Shown piece after piece: positions 34,831-44,100 of a stretch of DNA of 64,000 nt. The stretch covers positions 1,607,860-1,671,859 of the forward strand of contig BPIR01000001.1 of the NCBI GenBank assembly GCA_026004215.1, written 5' to 3'. Below the pieces are notes generated by a model. The model worked only from the letters and a program-made list of their open reading frames with translations, was not told the origin of the DNA and made no database searches. Made by a program: the position numbers and the translations under genes. Within the stretch, counting starts at the first letter, position 1; every line of letters begins with the position of its first letter. The stretch comes from Candidatus Binatia bacterium. GTDB taxonomy: Bacteria; Desulfobacterota; Binatia; HRBIN30.

Positions 34831-35259
34831 CTACCGCTTCGGTTCCTCGCGTGGCGGCTCCGTGACCATCCCGAGCCGCTCGATCCCGGCTGCTTTGACC
34901 GCCGCGATGACCCGCATCACTTCGCCGTAGCGAACGCTTTGATCCGCGCGCAAGTAAACCTGCTTCTGCGGCTGCTGGCGCAATATCGCCTGCAGCTTCG
35001 AGCCCAAATCCTCTACCCGGATTGGGGCATCGTTGAGGTAGACCTGCCCGCGAGAATCTAACGTCACCACCAGTTGGCGCTCCTCCCCAGTCAGTGGTGC
35101 GGCCTTCACCTTCGGCAAAGCCACCGTGACTCCTTGCTGGAGAATCGGCGCGGTCACCATGAAGATGACCAAAAGGACAAGCATGACATCCACAAGAGGC
35201 GTCACGTTAATGGCCGCAATGGCCCCGTTGGAACCCGAAGACGAGTCATCGAACGCCAT
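34831..35259 (-). CDS. tolR: TolR/ExbD-family motor protein
   Basis: A 142-aa single-pass protein: cytoplasmic N-terminus (GSNGAIAAINVTPLVDVMLV), with the proton-channel Asp in PLVDVMLVLLVIFMVTAP, then a periplasmic domain (VTLDSRGQVYLNDAPIRVED). It forms the proton-driven TolQR motor. It lies 10 nt after tolQ and 22 nt before tolA. Confidence 0.94.
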   Translation of the reverse strand: MAFDDSSSGSNGAIAAINVTPLVDVMLVLLVIFMVTAPILQQGVTVALPKVKAAPLTGEERQLVVTLDSRGQVYLNDAPIRVEDLGSKLQAILRQQPQKQVYLRADQSVRYGEVMRVIAAVKAAGIERLGMVTEPPREEPKR

Positions 35260-35269
35260 GGCAATTGCC

Positions 35270-36031
35270 CTACTTCAAAAAGTGTCGCTCGGCGATATTG
35301 AGGAATTCCGAGGCGAAGTTTTCCATTTCTGCGGTGAGAACCCGGATTTGACGTGCGAAATGATTGTAACCAATTACGGCCGGAATCGCAGCGACCAAGC
35401 CGGTCGCCGTGGCGATCAACGCTTCGGCAATGCCTGGAGCCACGGCTTGGATACTCGAAGACTGCGTTTGCGAAAGACCCAAAAATGCATTCATGATTCC
35501 CCACACGGTACCGAACAAGCCGATAAAAGGCGTGGCGCTCGCCGTCGTCGCCAGGAAGGTCAAAGCACGCTCCAACCGGGTCACCTCTTGCCGAATCGCG
35601 CGGCGCATTGCCCGCTCGACATTGTCCACTCCGCCAAGATCGGTATCCTCCACGGCACTCACGGCTCCGGGTCGCCGCGTGCGCGTCAGCCGCACCAGCT
35701 CCTGATAGCCAGCACGAAACACTTGGGCCACGGGACTTTCTCGCAACTCCTGACTGGCGGTGTGAATCGCAGTCAAATTCTTGGTTTCCCAAAAAATTTC
35801 GATGAACCTGGCGGTTTGCCGGCGCGCCACACGAATTTGCCGCAGTTTGAAAAAAATCGTTCCCCAACTGGCGACAGAGAACAAAACCAGGATGTACAAA
35901 ACACTCTGCACAACCAGCCCGGAGTGGGTCAGGATATGCCACACATCCATTTCGGGCGTCGGGCTAACGGCGAACTCCTGCGCTAACGCCCGGCTCGCTC
36001 CCATCCCCAAAAACCACATCCACATCCCCAT
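35270..36031 (-). CDS. tolQ: TolQ/ExbB/MotA-family proton channel protein
   Basis: A 253-aa membrane protein. A first helix (VVQSVLYILVLFSVASWGTI) and two later ones (ATTASATPFIGLFGTVWGIM and AEALIATATGLVAAIPAVIG) carry the channel signatures. The N-terminal 20 residues are Met/Gly-rich, ending ASRALAQ, and may be an extra cleaved segment; an internal start would give a more usual length. First gene of the tol operon, divergent from pgk. Confidence 0.93.
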   Translation of the reverse strand: MGMWMWFLGMGASRALAQEFAVSPTPEMDVWHILTHSGLVVQSVLYILVLFSVASWGTIFFKLRQIRVARRQTARFIEIFWETKNLTAIHTASQELRESPVAQVFRAGYQELVRLTRTRRPGAVSAVEDTDLGGVDNVERAMRRAIRQEVTRLERALTFLATTASATPFIGLFGTVWGIMNAFLGLSQTQSSSIQAVAPGIAEALIATATGLVAAIPAVIGYNHFARQIRVLTAEMENFASEFLNIAERHFLK

Positions 36032-36162
36032 CTCGTGCCACGTCTCAACTTTCTGCCGCCCAGCGCTGCACGCGTTCCGTTAGAAACGAAACTGCACTTT
36101 GCGAGTTCCACCTTTCGTTGTACAAAGGGCCGATCGGTTGGCAGCGCGGAGGAGCACTCGTC

Positions 36163-37335
36163 ATGCGGATCATCACGGAACTCGAATTGAGAGGCAAGCG
36201 TACATTTGTCCGCGTAGATTTCAATGTGCCGCTTGCCCAAGGACACGTTGCCGACGCGACCCGGATTCGTGCCGCATTGCCGACGATCGGGTTCGCCCTC
36301 CAACACGATGCCCGGGTCGTGCTCGCTTCGCACTTGGGGCGCCCCAAAGGCAAACCCACGCCGGAAGCCAGTTTACGCCCGGTGGCCGAGGAACTTTCCA
36401 ATATGCTCGGCCTGCCGGTCGCCTTTGCCCCCGACTGCATTGGGCCGCAAGTGGAAGCGATGGTGGACAAACTCCAACCGGGACATGCCCTCCTGCTCGA
36501 GAATCTCCGTTTTCATCCGGGGGAAGAAAAAAACGACCCTGACTTTGCCCGGGCACTGGCGCGCCTCGCGGATGTGTACGTCAACGACGCCTTCGGTACG
36601 GCACACCGCGCCCATGCCTCCACGGTGGGCATGGTGCCCTACGTGGCGGAAAAAGCCGCGGGCTTGTTGATGCAACGCGAGTGCGAGTATTTGAGCAAAA
36701 TCCTCCATCACCCCGACCGCCCCCTGTATGCGCTTTTGGGCGGGGCCAAAGTGTCCGACAAATTGGCCGTGCTGGAAAACTTACTTCGGGTCGTGGATGG
36801 AATGCTTATTGGCGGTGCCATGGCCTATACGTTCCTCGAGGCGCAAGGGGTCGAGGTGGGCGCGTCGAAAGTGGAAAAGGACCTGGTGCCTGCAGCCGCG
36901 CGCTTGATGGAGCAGGCCCGCGCGACGGGCAAAGTTCTCCTGGTTCCGGTGGATCACCGAACCTCTACGTCCTTGGACGGCTCCGCACCGGTCGAGGTAC
37001 ATGGCCCGGGAATTCCCGCGGGGTTTTTCGGCGTGGATATTGGGCCCAAAACGGAACAGCTTTTCGCTGCGGAACTGAGAAAAGCACGCACCATCTTCTG
37101 GAACGGCCCAATGGGCATTTTCGAAGTACCCGCATTTTCTCACGGCACCATGGCCATGGTGGATGCCCTGGTCGAGTCCGGGGCGGTGACTGTCGTGGGC
37201 GGCGGAGACTCCGCCGCCGCCGTTATGCGCTCGGGAAAAGCAGATCGCATTTCCCATGTGTCCACCGGCGGTGGTGCAACCTTGGAGTTTTTGGAAGGAC
37301 GCACGCTCCCCGGCATTGCAGCCTTGGAGGCCTAA
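36163..37335 (+). CDS. pgk: phosphoglycerate kinase
   Basis: A ~390-aa glycolytic kinase. RTFVRVDFNVPL is the family signature; ASHLGRPKGK, DAFGTAHRAHASTVG and GGAKVSDKLAVLENLL are conserved blocks. FWNGPMGIFEVPAF and GGGDSAAAV bind nucleotide. The ATG at 36163 has GGAGGAG upstream. First of the pgk-tpiA-secG run. Confidence 0.96.
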   Translation: MRIITELELRGKRTFVRVDFNVPLAQGHVADATRIRAALPTIGFALQHDARVVLASHLGRPKGKPTPEASLRPVAEELSNMLGLPVAFAPDCIGPQVEAMVDKLQPGHALLLENLRFHPGEEKNDPDFARALARLADVYVNDAFGTAHRAHASTVGMVPYVAEKAAGLLMQRECEYLSKILHHPDRPLYALLGGAKVSDKLAVLENLLRVVDGMLIGGAMAYTFLEAQGVEVGASKVEKDLVPAAARLMEQARATGKVLLVPVDHRTSTSLDGSAPVEVHGPGIPAGFFGVDIGPKTEQLFAAELRKARTIFWNGPMGIFEVPAFSHGTMAMVDALVESGAVTVVGGGDSAAAVMRSGKADRISHVSTGGGATLEFLEGRTLPGIAALEA

Positions 37336-37338
37336 GCC

Positions 37339-38106
37339 GTGCGCGTTCCTTTGATTGTCGGCAACTGGAAGATGCACGGGCTCATTGCAGAAGCGCGCAA
37401 CTTGGCTCACGCCGTGCGCCAAGGCGTGGCCCGCATGAGCGGGCGGCAAGTGGCCGTAGCACCACCATTTACGGCTCTCGGTGCGGTGGCAAAAACTCTA
37501 CAGGGCTCATCGGTTTTGCTTGCCGCGCAAAACATGCACTGGGAAGAGCGCGGCGCGTTTACCGGCGAAGTGTCCCCTCTCATGCTGCGAGATATCGGTT
37601 GCGAGCTCGTCATTCTCGGGCACTCCGAGCGGCGCCAATTCTTCGGAGAGGACGACGCGACGGTCCGGCGCAAGGTCCACGCCGCCTTGAAACACAACTT
37701 GACACCGATCGTTTGCGTGGGTGAAACCTTGGCCGAGCGGGAAGCCGGACAAACGCTGGCCGTGGTCACCACCCAAGTGCGTGCTGCGTTGCTCGATCTC
37801 GACCCTGCTGCGATGCGGCGCGTCGTCGTCGCTTACGAGCCGGTTTGGGCCATCGGTACCGGACGGGTGGCAGCACCGCAACAAGCGCAAGAGGTCCACA
37901 GTTGGATTCGACAATTACTCTTCGAACAGTTTGGCGAGGTTGCGGCAGAGATACGGATTTTGTACGGGGGCAGTGTGAAGCCAGACAATATTGACGCGTT
38001 GATGGCCGAACCGGATATTGACGGAGCATTGGTCGGCGGCGCGAGTCTCGACGCTGCATCGTTCGTGCGCATTGCCGGTTTTATGCTATCGGAAGGAACC
38101 AATTAG
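37339..38106 (+). CDS. tpiA: triosephosphate isomerase
   Basis: A 255-aa TIM barrel starting at GTG 3 nt after pgk. PLIVGNWKMHG contains the substrate Lys, the catalytic His is in VILGHSERRQFFGE, and the catalytic Glu is in VVAYEPVWAIGTG. ILYGGSVKPDN and ALVGGASLDAASF form the phosphate loop. Complete. Confidence 0.96.
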   Translation: MRVPLIVGNWKMHGLIAEARNLAHAVRQGVARMSGRQVAVAPPFTALGAVAKTLQGSSVLLAAQNMHWEERGAFTGEVSPLMLRDIGCELVILGHSERRQFFGEDDATVRRKVHAALKHNLTPIVCVGETLAEREAGQTLAVVTTQVRAALLDLDPAAMRRVVVAYEPVWAIGTGRVAAPQQAQEVHSWIRQLLFEQFGEVAAEIRILYGGSVKPDNIDALMAEPDIDGALVGGASLDAASFVRIAGFMLSEGTN

Positions 38107-38109
38107 GTC

Positions 38110-38529
38110 ATGCATACTGTACTCATCGTGATTCACGTGTTCACTTGCCTGTTGTTGATCGGCGTCGTGCTGCTCCAACAAGGTCGCGGGGCTGACATGG
38201 GTGCTGTGTTCGGCGGAGGAAGCAGCAATACCGTGTTTGGTTCGTCCGGTGCTGGCAATTTCCTGACCCGCATGACCGCTGGGCTTGGCGCTGTGTTCAT
38301 GCTCACCGCAGCGATCCTCACGTACCTCGGTGCGTACCAGGTCACGGGGACAGTGTTCGACGAAGCCCTCCCGGAGCCACCGCCGCTCGAGGCGCCCGCG
38401 CCGCAAGCACACACAGAATCTGCTCCGCAGGCACCCGCAGCGGAGGCGGGCCAGGCACCACAAGCCGCCCCGCCGGCTGAAGCCGCCGCTCCGGAGTCGG
38501 CGGGAGAACAGGCGGCTCCTCCGCAGTAA
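38110..38529 (+). CDS. secG: preprotein translocase subunit SecG
   Basis: A 139-aa protein. Two membrane helices (VLIVIHVFTCLLLIGVVLLQ and MTAGLGAVFMLTAAILTYLG) flank the conserved QQGRGADMGAVFGGGSSNTVFG-type loop. The tail (residues ~85-139) is unusually long, rich in Ala, Pro and Glu, and probably disordered. It starts 3 nt after tpiA, the common pgk-tpi-secG order. Confidence 0.94.
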   Translation: MHTVLIVIHVFTCLLLIGVVLLQQGRGADMGAVFGGGSSNTVFGSSGAGNFLTRMTAGLGAVFMLTAAILTYLGAYQVTGTVFDEALPEPPPLEAPAPQAHTESAPQAPAAEAGQAPQAAPPAEAAAPESAGEQAAPPQ

Positions 38530-38542
38530 CTTGGCCTTTCGT

Positions 38543-38626
38543 GCGAGGATGGCGGAACTGGCAGACGCGCTAGTTTGAGGGGCTAGTGGGGTAACACCCG
38601 TGGGGGTTCGAGTCCCCCTCCTCGCA
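38543..38626 (+). tRNA. tRNA-Leu, anticodon GAG
   Basis: An 84-nt type II tRNA. The acceptor GCGAGGA (38543-38549) pairs with TCCTCGC (38619-38625), with discriminator A. The anticodon stem CTAGT/GCTAG encloses TTGAGGG, giving GAG at 38577-38579. A long variable arm (GGGG...CCC) and the GGTTCGAGTCC T-arm are present. CCA is not encoded. It lies 13 nt after the secG stop. Confidence 0.96.
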
Positions 38627-38669
38627 TTCTCCCGATACAGATGCACAAAACACCAAAGCCGCGGTGGAA

Positions 38670-38697
38670 GCGACTCCGGCCACAAAAGCGGAGTCGC
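38670..38697. terminator. possible hairpin terminator between tRNA-Leu and convergent gene
   Basis: GCGACTCCG (38670-38678) and CGGAGTCGC (38689-38697) form a perfect 9-bp stem with a 10-nt loop. It lies between the plus-strand tRNA and the minus-strand BFN gene. There is no T-run on either side, so it may instead be an RNA-processing or Rho-associated structure. Confidence 0.4.
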
Positions 38698-38779
38698 CCC
38701 ATCCGATCCTGCCGGTTCGAAACTGTGCTCTTACCTAGCCGGGACGGAAAGCCAGTTGCCGGCGATACCGCGGCAGGCT

Positions 38780-39559
38780 TCAAGAGTCTTGCACAGGCAC
38801 GACGAGCTCGATCTTGTCCCGCCCGCGGTGCACGACCAAATGAATCTTCCGCTGGCCTTTAGTTCGCTCCATAGCCTGAGAGAACTCGTCGACGTTGCGA
38901 ATGGCTGTGCCCTCGACCGATACAATGCAATCCCCACTGCGCAGCCCAGTCCTGCTTTCCGCTGCGGTCACGATCACCCCCGCGACTCCCTCCAGCCCAA
39001 AAAACTGCGCCAGTTCCGGGGTCAAGTTTTGCACCGTGATGCCGGCACGGATGCGTAGTTCCGGACTGCTCGCCTGCACTCCGCCCCGCTGGCTCTGCTC
39101 TTCCATGAGCGTGCGGGCAACATAAATGGGTCTCTCGCAACGTAGGGCCAGGGCAATCGCGTCACTCGGACGGCTGTCCACTTTCACCGAGCCGCGTTTC
39201 CCCTTGATATGGATTTCCGCGAAGTACACGCCGTCTTTCAGGGCCGTCACCACCACCTTTTCCACTTCGGCTCCGGACTCTTGCAGCAGTCGCTGGAGCA
39301 AATCGTGCGTGAGGGGCCGCGGCGGCGTCATTCCCTCCAGCCGCATGGCGATGGCCTGCGCTTCGGCAGGGCCAATCCAAATGGGCAACTGTCGCTGACC
39401 TTCATTTTCCGCCAGAATGACCACTGGCGACTGGCTGGAAAAATCGTACGCGACGCCTTTGACTTGCACTAAAATTTCGGCGGGTGGCGCCTGCTGACAC
39501 GCCGAGACCAAGCCAACCACAGAAAGCCAAACTCGCGGCCAATTCCATAGCCGGTTCAT
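38780..39559 (-). CDS. bifunctional nuclease (BFN/DUF151) domain plus PDZ lipoprotein
   Basis: A ~259-aa protein. The N-terminus WLSVVGLVSAC is a lipobox or signal peptide. The BFN/DUF151 domain spans ~28-160: QSPVVILAENEGQRQLPIWI, PLTHDLLQRLLQESGAEVEK and SVKVDSRPSDAIALALRC. The C-terminus is a PDZ domain with LEGVAGVIVTAAESRTGLRS and GDCIVSVEGTAIRNVDEF. The export signal is at odds with a nuclease role, so substrate and function are open. I use the ATG at 39559, preceded by TAGGA. Confidence 0.85.
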   Translation of the reverse strand: MNRLWNWPRVWLSVVGLVSACQQAPPAEILVQVKGVAYDFSSQSPVVILAENEGQRQLPIWIGPAEAQAIAMRLEGMTPPRPLTHDLLQRLLQESGAEVEKVVVTALKDGVYFAEIHIKGKRGSVKVDSRPSDAIALALRCERPIYVARTLMEEQSQRGGVQASSPELRIRAGITVQNLTPELAQFFGLEGVAGVIVTAAESRTGLRSGDCIVSVEGTAIRNVDEFSQAMERTKGQRKIHLVVHRGRDKIELVVPVQDS

Positions 39560-39616
39560 CAGAATCCTACGCCCGGCATTGTACGCGCACATGCCCTGGG
39601 CAGGCAATCCCTTCCC

Positions 39617-42271
39617 TTACGAGGCCGCAGCGCGCGCGACAGCCGCTGTCGCTCCCTCCACGACAACCGCGAGCCGCATATGTTGCGCAAGGCGCTGTTG
39701 AATGGATTCCAGCTCGGCAAACCGCCGCCCTCGCTGTACCATGCGCTCCTTGCGGTCCCCACTCAGAGTCACATAGCCGAGCTCAGCGTAGCGTTGCACA
39801 GCATTTTCAAAGGTTACGGACGAATTCCCCTCGGGACGTCGTGCCTCGCCAAGCAACAAGGCCGTGTCGTAGCGCTTGCGCGCCTGCGCCAACACCGACT
39901 TGAGCGACTGACCGTTGGCCGGTAACAACGCCAATGTGCGCGCCATCACCCAGTACGCTTCACAGAAGTTGTCTAGCAAGCCCTGCGTGGTATCCACAAA
40001 AGGGTGCGCCGCATCCACGCGGCCCTGCCCTTCAGGAACCCACGCCCCTTCTTGCTCGTAATACGCCAGCAGCTCCGCGACTTCTGCCGGCACGGTTTGC
40101 TTTTCTGGCAGCGGGAACTCCCAGCGGTAAAAATCGAGCCACCACAAGACCTGCTCTTCGAGGTCGCGGCCGCGGAACCCTTGTAGCAACGCCCGTGACA
40201 CTAAAGCCGGAAGCAGGAAGAAGTGAATGATGTTATTCTTGTAAAAGTCGAGCGTCATCCGCTTGTCTCCAGGCACATGGATGATCACGTCGTCACCCTT
40301 GAGCCGGCGAATCAAGCCGCCGTTTTCCAAAAACGCGAGGTTTTCCAGAAAGTCGTTGGCATTTCGCTCGAGAGAGGCGGTCAGCGTGACTTTGCGATGC
40401 CGCAGAAACTTCACCAGTGACTGCGCCCGCGGCAGAAAATCGCGATACCGCCATGCGGCTTCCGCACGGCTCAGCAACACTGTGGCGCTGACGGCGGTAG
40501 CCCCCGCAACGGCTACATCGTTAACGGCACGCAAGATTCGGAAGCCCAGCTTCTGGATAAAGCGTCGCTTTTCCTCCTCCACTTGAGGGTCCCCAGCGTG
40601 CTGCCGAAAGCGTTCGAGCCGATCTCCCAAGGCCTCCCGCAATGAAATCGGGTCCGCAAAGGTGACGTACACAGTCCCCCGGTTTTGCCGCAACACCGTG
40701 CGTGCCCGAATGAGTGCCCACAAGGACTCTTTTTCCTTTTCGGCACCAAAGAGCTCCCGCTTGTACGCTTCCTCCTCCACCACGCGCCCGTACTGGATGG
40801 ACACGGGAACGAGGTACAGGTCACGCCGCACTCCAGAAATAAAGGCGTTCACGATTGCGGATAACATTCCGAGCTTAGGGGTCAGAATTTTGCCCGTACG
40901 ACTGCGGCCCCCTTCGATGAAGAACTCTTGCGTGTAACCCTCGCGAATGAGGAAGGTGAGGTAACTGCGAAATACTGCCTTGTAGAGTGGGTCGTTGTCG
41001 AAGCTGCGCCGAATGAAGTACGCCCCCGCCCCTCGAAACAGCGGGCCCAAGGGCCAAAACGAGAGGTTGATCCCCGCCGCAATGTGTGGCGGGCTCAAGT
41101 AATTGATGTGAAACAAGTAAGAAAGAATGAGGTAGTCGAAGTGACTGCGATGGCAGGGCACCAACACCACCGGGTGCTCCTTGATGCACTCGACCACCTT
41201 GTCGAGCCCGCGATAGTCCACCCCTTGAAAAATGCGCGGCCAAATCCGGTTGAACGCAAACTCGAGGATGGCAAAAAACGCTCCTTGGTAGTTGGCCGCC
41301 ATTTCGTTGAAGTACTTCTCTGCCGTTCGCCACAATTTGGATTCGGGCTGGCCGGTTTGCTGAGCCAACTGCCGCACGACCGACCTGACCTCGTCGGCAC
41401 CCAGAACGATTTGCCGCACCACCCGCTTGGGAAGCAGAGTCGGGCCCCAAACTAGCTTTTCCTCCCGGTACAGAAAAATTTGGAGCGCCCGAGCTACCCG
41501 CCGCACAATCCGCTCTTCCCCCTCGGAGCGGTACTGCGCCAACATCTCCCGCACAGAAACGTGCCGCCCAACCGTAATGCTAGTTTCCTTGGCGTTCCAC
41601 CACAAAGAAACCAGCCGCTTCAAGTCGCCCGGTGCTTCTTGCACACTGTACACCAAAGTAGCCAAGCGCGACTCTTTGCGGCGAAACCCCCGCCCGCGCA
41701 ACACCGCCAAGGGCACCAAGAAAATGTCGTGGCCTTGCGTGGCCGCTACGTGCACAATCTCCCGCAAGTAGTCCGTGCCAGTACGCGCCTTGCGAATGGC
41801 CGCACGCCGACTTTGCCGCAATGGCAAACCACGCACGTGCCCGCGCATGAAAATCAATGCCGGCTGCCTCGCTCGAACCACTTGTTCCAAGCGGCTGAGA
41901 TCCTCGAGGTGGCGAGTGGCTCCGCGTGCCCAACGTCCACTGCGAAGCCGCTCCCACAACGTGCGGACAATCTCGCCAAACGGGCGGAGCAGCAAGCTCG
42001 GAATGTCGGACACGAAGGCCGGTAGCGGTAAGCCTTCGCGCAAAAGCACGAAGGCCACCAACATGTAGTCCACCAGCGAGCGGTAGCGCATGACGTAAAC
42101 CACCGTTCCTTGTTCGGCCAAATTGCGTATGTGCGCCACCGCTCCGGGGTCCATACGGATGTGCCCGAGAAACCGCTCGCAAAACCACCGCGGTAGCCAA
42201 CCTAGTCGCTCCAGCGGCCCAGGCTCGCTCCACCAATCGTTTCTCTCCAAGGCAGTTGCTGGATCGTTCAT
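39617..42271 (-). CDS. plsB: glycerol-3-phosphate 1-O-acyltransferase (PlsB type)
   Basis: An 884-aa membrane-associated enzyme making lysophosphatidic acid from acyl-ACP or acyl-CoA. The HX4D motif is HRSHFD (H374, D379). FFIEGGRSRTGKILTPKLG and VPVSIQYGRVVEEEAYKREL are the phosphate-binding and conserved blocks. FNRIWPRIFQGVDYRGLDKV precedes the active site. The 884-aa size is larger than E. coli PlsB, with an extended C-terminus. GAGGATG precedes the ATG. It follows the acyl-CoA ligase by 141 nt on the same strand. Confidence 0.94.
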   Translation of the reverse strand: MNDPATALERNDWWSEPGPLERLGWLPRWFCERFLGHIRMDPGAVAHIRNLAEQGTVVYVMRYRSLVDYMLVAFVLLREGLPLPAFVSDIPSLLLRPFGEIVRTLWERLRSGRWARGATRHLEDLSRLEQVVRARQPALIFMRGHVRGLPLRQSRRAAIRKARTGTDYLREIVHVAATQGHDIFLVPLAVLRGRGFRRKESRLATLVYSVQEAPGDLKRLVSLWWNAKETSITVGRHVSVREMLAQYRSEGEERIVRRVARALQIFLYREEKLVWGPTLLPKRVVRQIVLGADEVRSVVRQLAQQTGQPESKLWRTAEKYFNEMAANYQGAFFAILEFAFNRIWPRIFQGVDYRGLDKVVECIKEHPVVLVPCHRSHFDYLILSYLFHINYLSPPHIAAGINLSFWPLGPLFRGAGAYFIRRSFDNDPLYKAVFRSYLTFLIREGYTQEFFIEGGRSRTGKILTPKLGMLSAIVNAFISGVRRDLYLVPVSIQYGRVVEEEAYKRELFGAEKEKESLWALIRARTVLRQNRGTVYVTFADPISLREALGDRLERFRQHAGDPQVEEEKRRFIQKLGFRILRAVNDVAVAGATAVSATVLLSRAEAAWRYRDFLPRAQSLVKFLRHRKVTLTASLERNANDFLENLAFLENGGLIRRLKGDDVIIHVPGDKRMTLDFYKNNIIHFFLLPALVSRALLQGFRGRDLEEQVLWWLDFYRWEFPLPEKQTVPAEVAELLAYYEQEGAWVPEGQGRVDAAHPFVDTTQGLLDNFCEAYWVMARTLALLPANGQSLKSVLAQARKRYDTALLLGEARRPEGNSSVTFENAVQRYAELGYVTLSGDRKERMVQRGRRFAELESIQQRLAQHMRLAVVVEGATAAVARAAAS

Positions 42272-42412
42272 TGGTCAGCATCCTCTTCCGCCAAGCTTAC
42301 AGCGAACGCCCGGAATGGCCAATCACGGCACCACGGGACTCTGGGGGTGCCTACCTCGCTCCTTCTGTCTGGCTGCGCCCCACTGCCCCGATCCCGCATG
42401 CCGCACATGCCA

Positions 42413-44032
42413 CTACGCCTGCGGCCAGCGGTAATCGCGAAAACGCTCCCGCAGTTCTCGCTTCGCGATTTTTCCTACACTGGTCTTCGGCAACGAATCC
42501 AAGAACACTACGTCGTCAGGCAGCCACCACTTGGCCACTCGGGGCTCGAGAAAGGCCCGTAACTCCTCCTTGGTGAGCGTTTGGCCTGGTCGAACCACGA
42601 CACAGGCGAGCGGCCGTTCCTGCCAGCGCTCGTGCGGCAAGCCGATCACCGCTGCTTCCGCCACTTTCGGGTGGGACATGATGACATTTTCCAGCTCGAC
42701 GCTGGAAATCCACTCGCCGCCACTCTTGATCACGTCTTTGGCACGATCCGTGATCTGAAGGTAACCGTATTCGTCGATTGTCCCAATGTCACCGGTCTTG
42801 AACCATCCGCCGTCGAACGAGGCCGGAGAACGTTCGTCTCGATAGTACGAGGCGACAATCCACGGGCCACGCACTTGCAACTCGCCGACGCTTTTACCGT
42901 CCCACGGTAACTCTCGTCCATCGTCCGCAACAATGCGCATTTCCACGAACGGCAAGGGACGCCCTTGCTTCGCCCGTACCTTCCGTTTCCGCTCCTCCGG
43001 CCAATCGGCCATGGTGGACAACGGGCGCGACACGGACGCGAGCGGTGAGGTTTCCGTCATGCCCCAGGCTTGTACGACGGTAATCCCCAAAGCATCGAAT
43101 CGCTCCAGCAAGCTTTCTGGAACAGCCGAGCCTCCGCACGGAATGCAGCGCAAACTGGATAGGTCATAGGGGTGCTTTTCCAGCGCGGCCAAAATCCCCA
43201 AGAGCACCGTCGGTACTCCGGCCGTAACGGTGACCCGATGGGTCTCGATGAGCTGGCAAATATCTTCGGGCGTGGGTTGTACGCCTGGATACACTTGCGT
43301 GGCACCGATCATCGTCGCTCCGTAGGGCAGACCCCAAGCATTCGCATGGAACATGGGAACTACGGGCATGACGACATCGGCCTCGCACAGCCCGAAGGCG
43401 TCCGCCAAGCACTGTCCGAACGTGTGCAAGACCAGCGCCCGGTGGGAGTAAAGCACGCCTTTCGGGTTGCCGGTCGTCCCGGAGGTGTAACACATGGCCG
43501 CGGCCGTTTGTTCGTCGAGGCGAGGAAATGGATCCGCAGTCGCTGCCGAACGAAGAAGCGCTTCGTAACGATACACTGGCTTTAGGCTCGTCTCCGCAAC
43601 CGCACCATCGCCCATGACCACGTATGCGCGCACCGTGTGCAGCTCGGGAGCGAGCTTTTCGAGCTGGGGAACCAGCGACTCGTCCACGAAAATGACGGCA
43701 TCCTCCGCGTGATTCACGATGTACGCGATTTGTTCCGGGAACAGCCGAATGTTCAGTGTGTGCAAAACCCGGCCACTTGCAGGCACCCCGAAGTACAGCT
43801 CCAAGTGCCGAAAGGTGTTCCAGGCGAACGTTCCTACTCGTTCTCCGGGCTGTACCCCGAGTTGTTCGAGCACGTGCCCCAATTGACAGGCGCGACGGTA
43901 CAAATCGGCGTAGGTGTACTCGACCACGCCATACCGCGTGCGCGACAGGATGCGCTTTTCCCAAAACAGCCGCGCGGCGCGGCGAATCAACGTGGTGAGC
44001 AACAGTGGTTCATCCATCATTAAGCCGTTCAT
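42413..44032 (-). CDS. long-chain fatty-acid--CoA ligase (AMP-forming)
   Basis: A 539-aa ANL-superfamily enzyme. Adenylate motifs: YTSGTTGNPKGVLYSHRALV (A3), VVQAWGMTETSPLASVSRPL (A5), FKTGDIGTIDEYGYLQITDR (A7/A8), and LPKTSVGKIAKRELRERF with the catalytic Lys (A10). The length and VMPVVPMFHANAWGLPY favour medium/long-chain acyl substrates. The ATG has GAGGAGG upstream. It activates fatty acids and lies just upstream of plsB, which suggests a lipid-synthesis pair. Confidence 0.92.
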   Translation of the reverse strand: MNGLMMDEPLLLTTLIRRAARLFWEKRILSRTRYGVVEYTYADLYRRACQLGHVLEQLGVQPGERVGTFAWNTFRHLELYFGVPASGRVLHTLNIRLFPEQIAYIVNHAEDAVIFVDESLVPQLEKLAPELHTVRAYVVMGDGAVAETSLKPVYRYEALLRSAATADPFPRLDEQTAAAMCYTSGTTGNPKGVLYSHRALVLHTFGQCLADAFGLCEADVVMPVVPMFHANAWGLPYGATMIGATQVYPGVQPTPEDICQLIETHRVTVTAGVPTVLLGILAALEKHPYDLSSLRCIPCGGSAVPESLLERFDALGITVVQAWGMTETSPLASVSRPLSTMADWPEERKRKVRAKQGRPLPFVEMRIVADDGRELPWDGKSVGELQVRGPWIVASYYRDERSPASFDGGWFKTGDIGTIDEYGYLQITDRAKDVIKSGGEWISSVELENVIMSHPKVAEAAVIGLPHERWQERPLACVVVRPGQTLTKEELRAFLEPRVAKWWLPDDVVFLDSLPKTSVGKIAKRELRERFRDYRWPQA

Positions 44033-44100
44033 GGCGCCTCCTCGCTCTGCATTTCGTGTCTCAAACAGTTGCCTGCTCCCGCACCGGCGCGCAAGCCACG

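Noticed and set aside
42256..42576. Plus-strand ORF in the PlsB/ligase gap as a small gene
   Set aside because: It overlaps the 3' end of the acyl-CoA ligase antisense, with no ribosome site and proline-rich composition.
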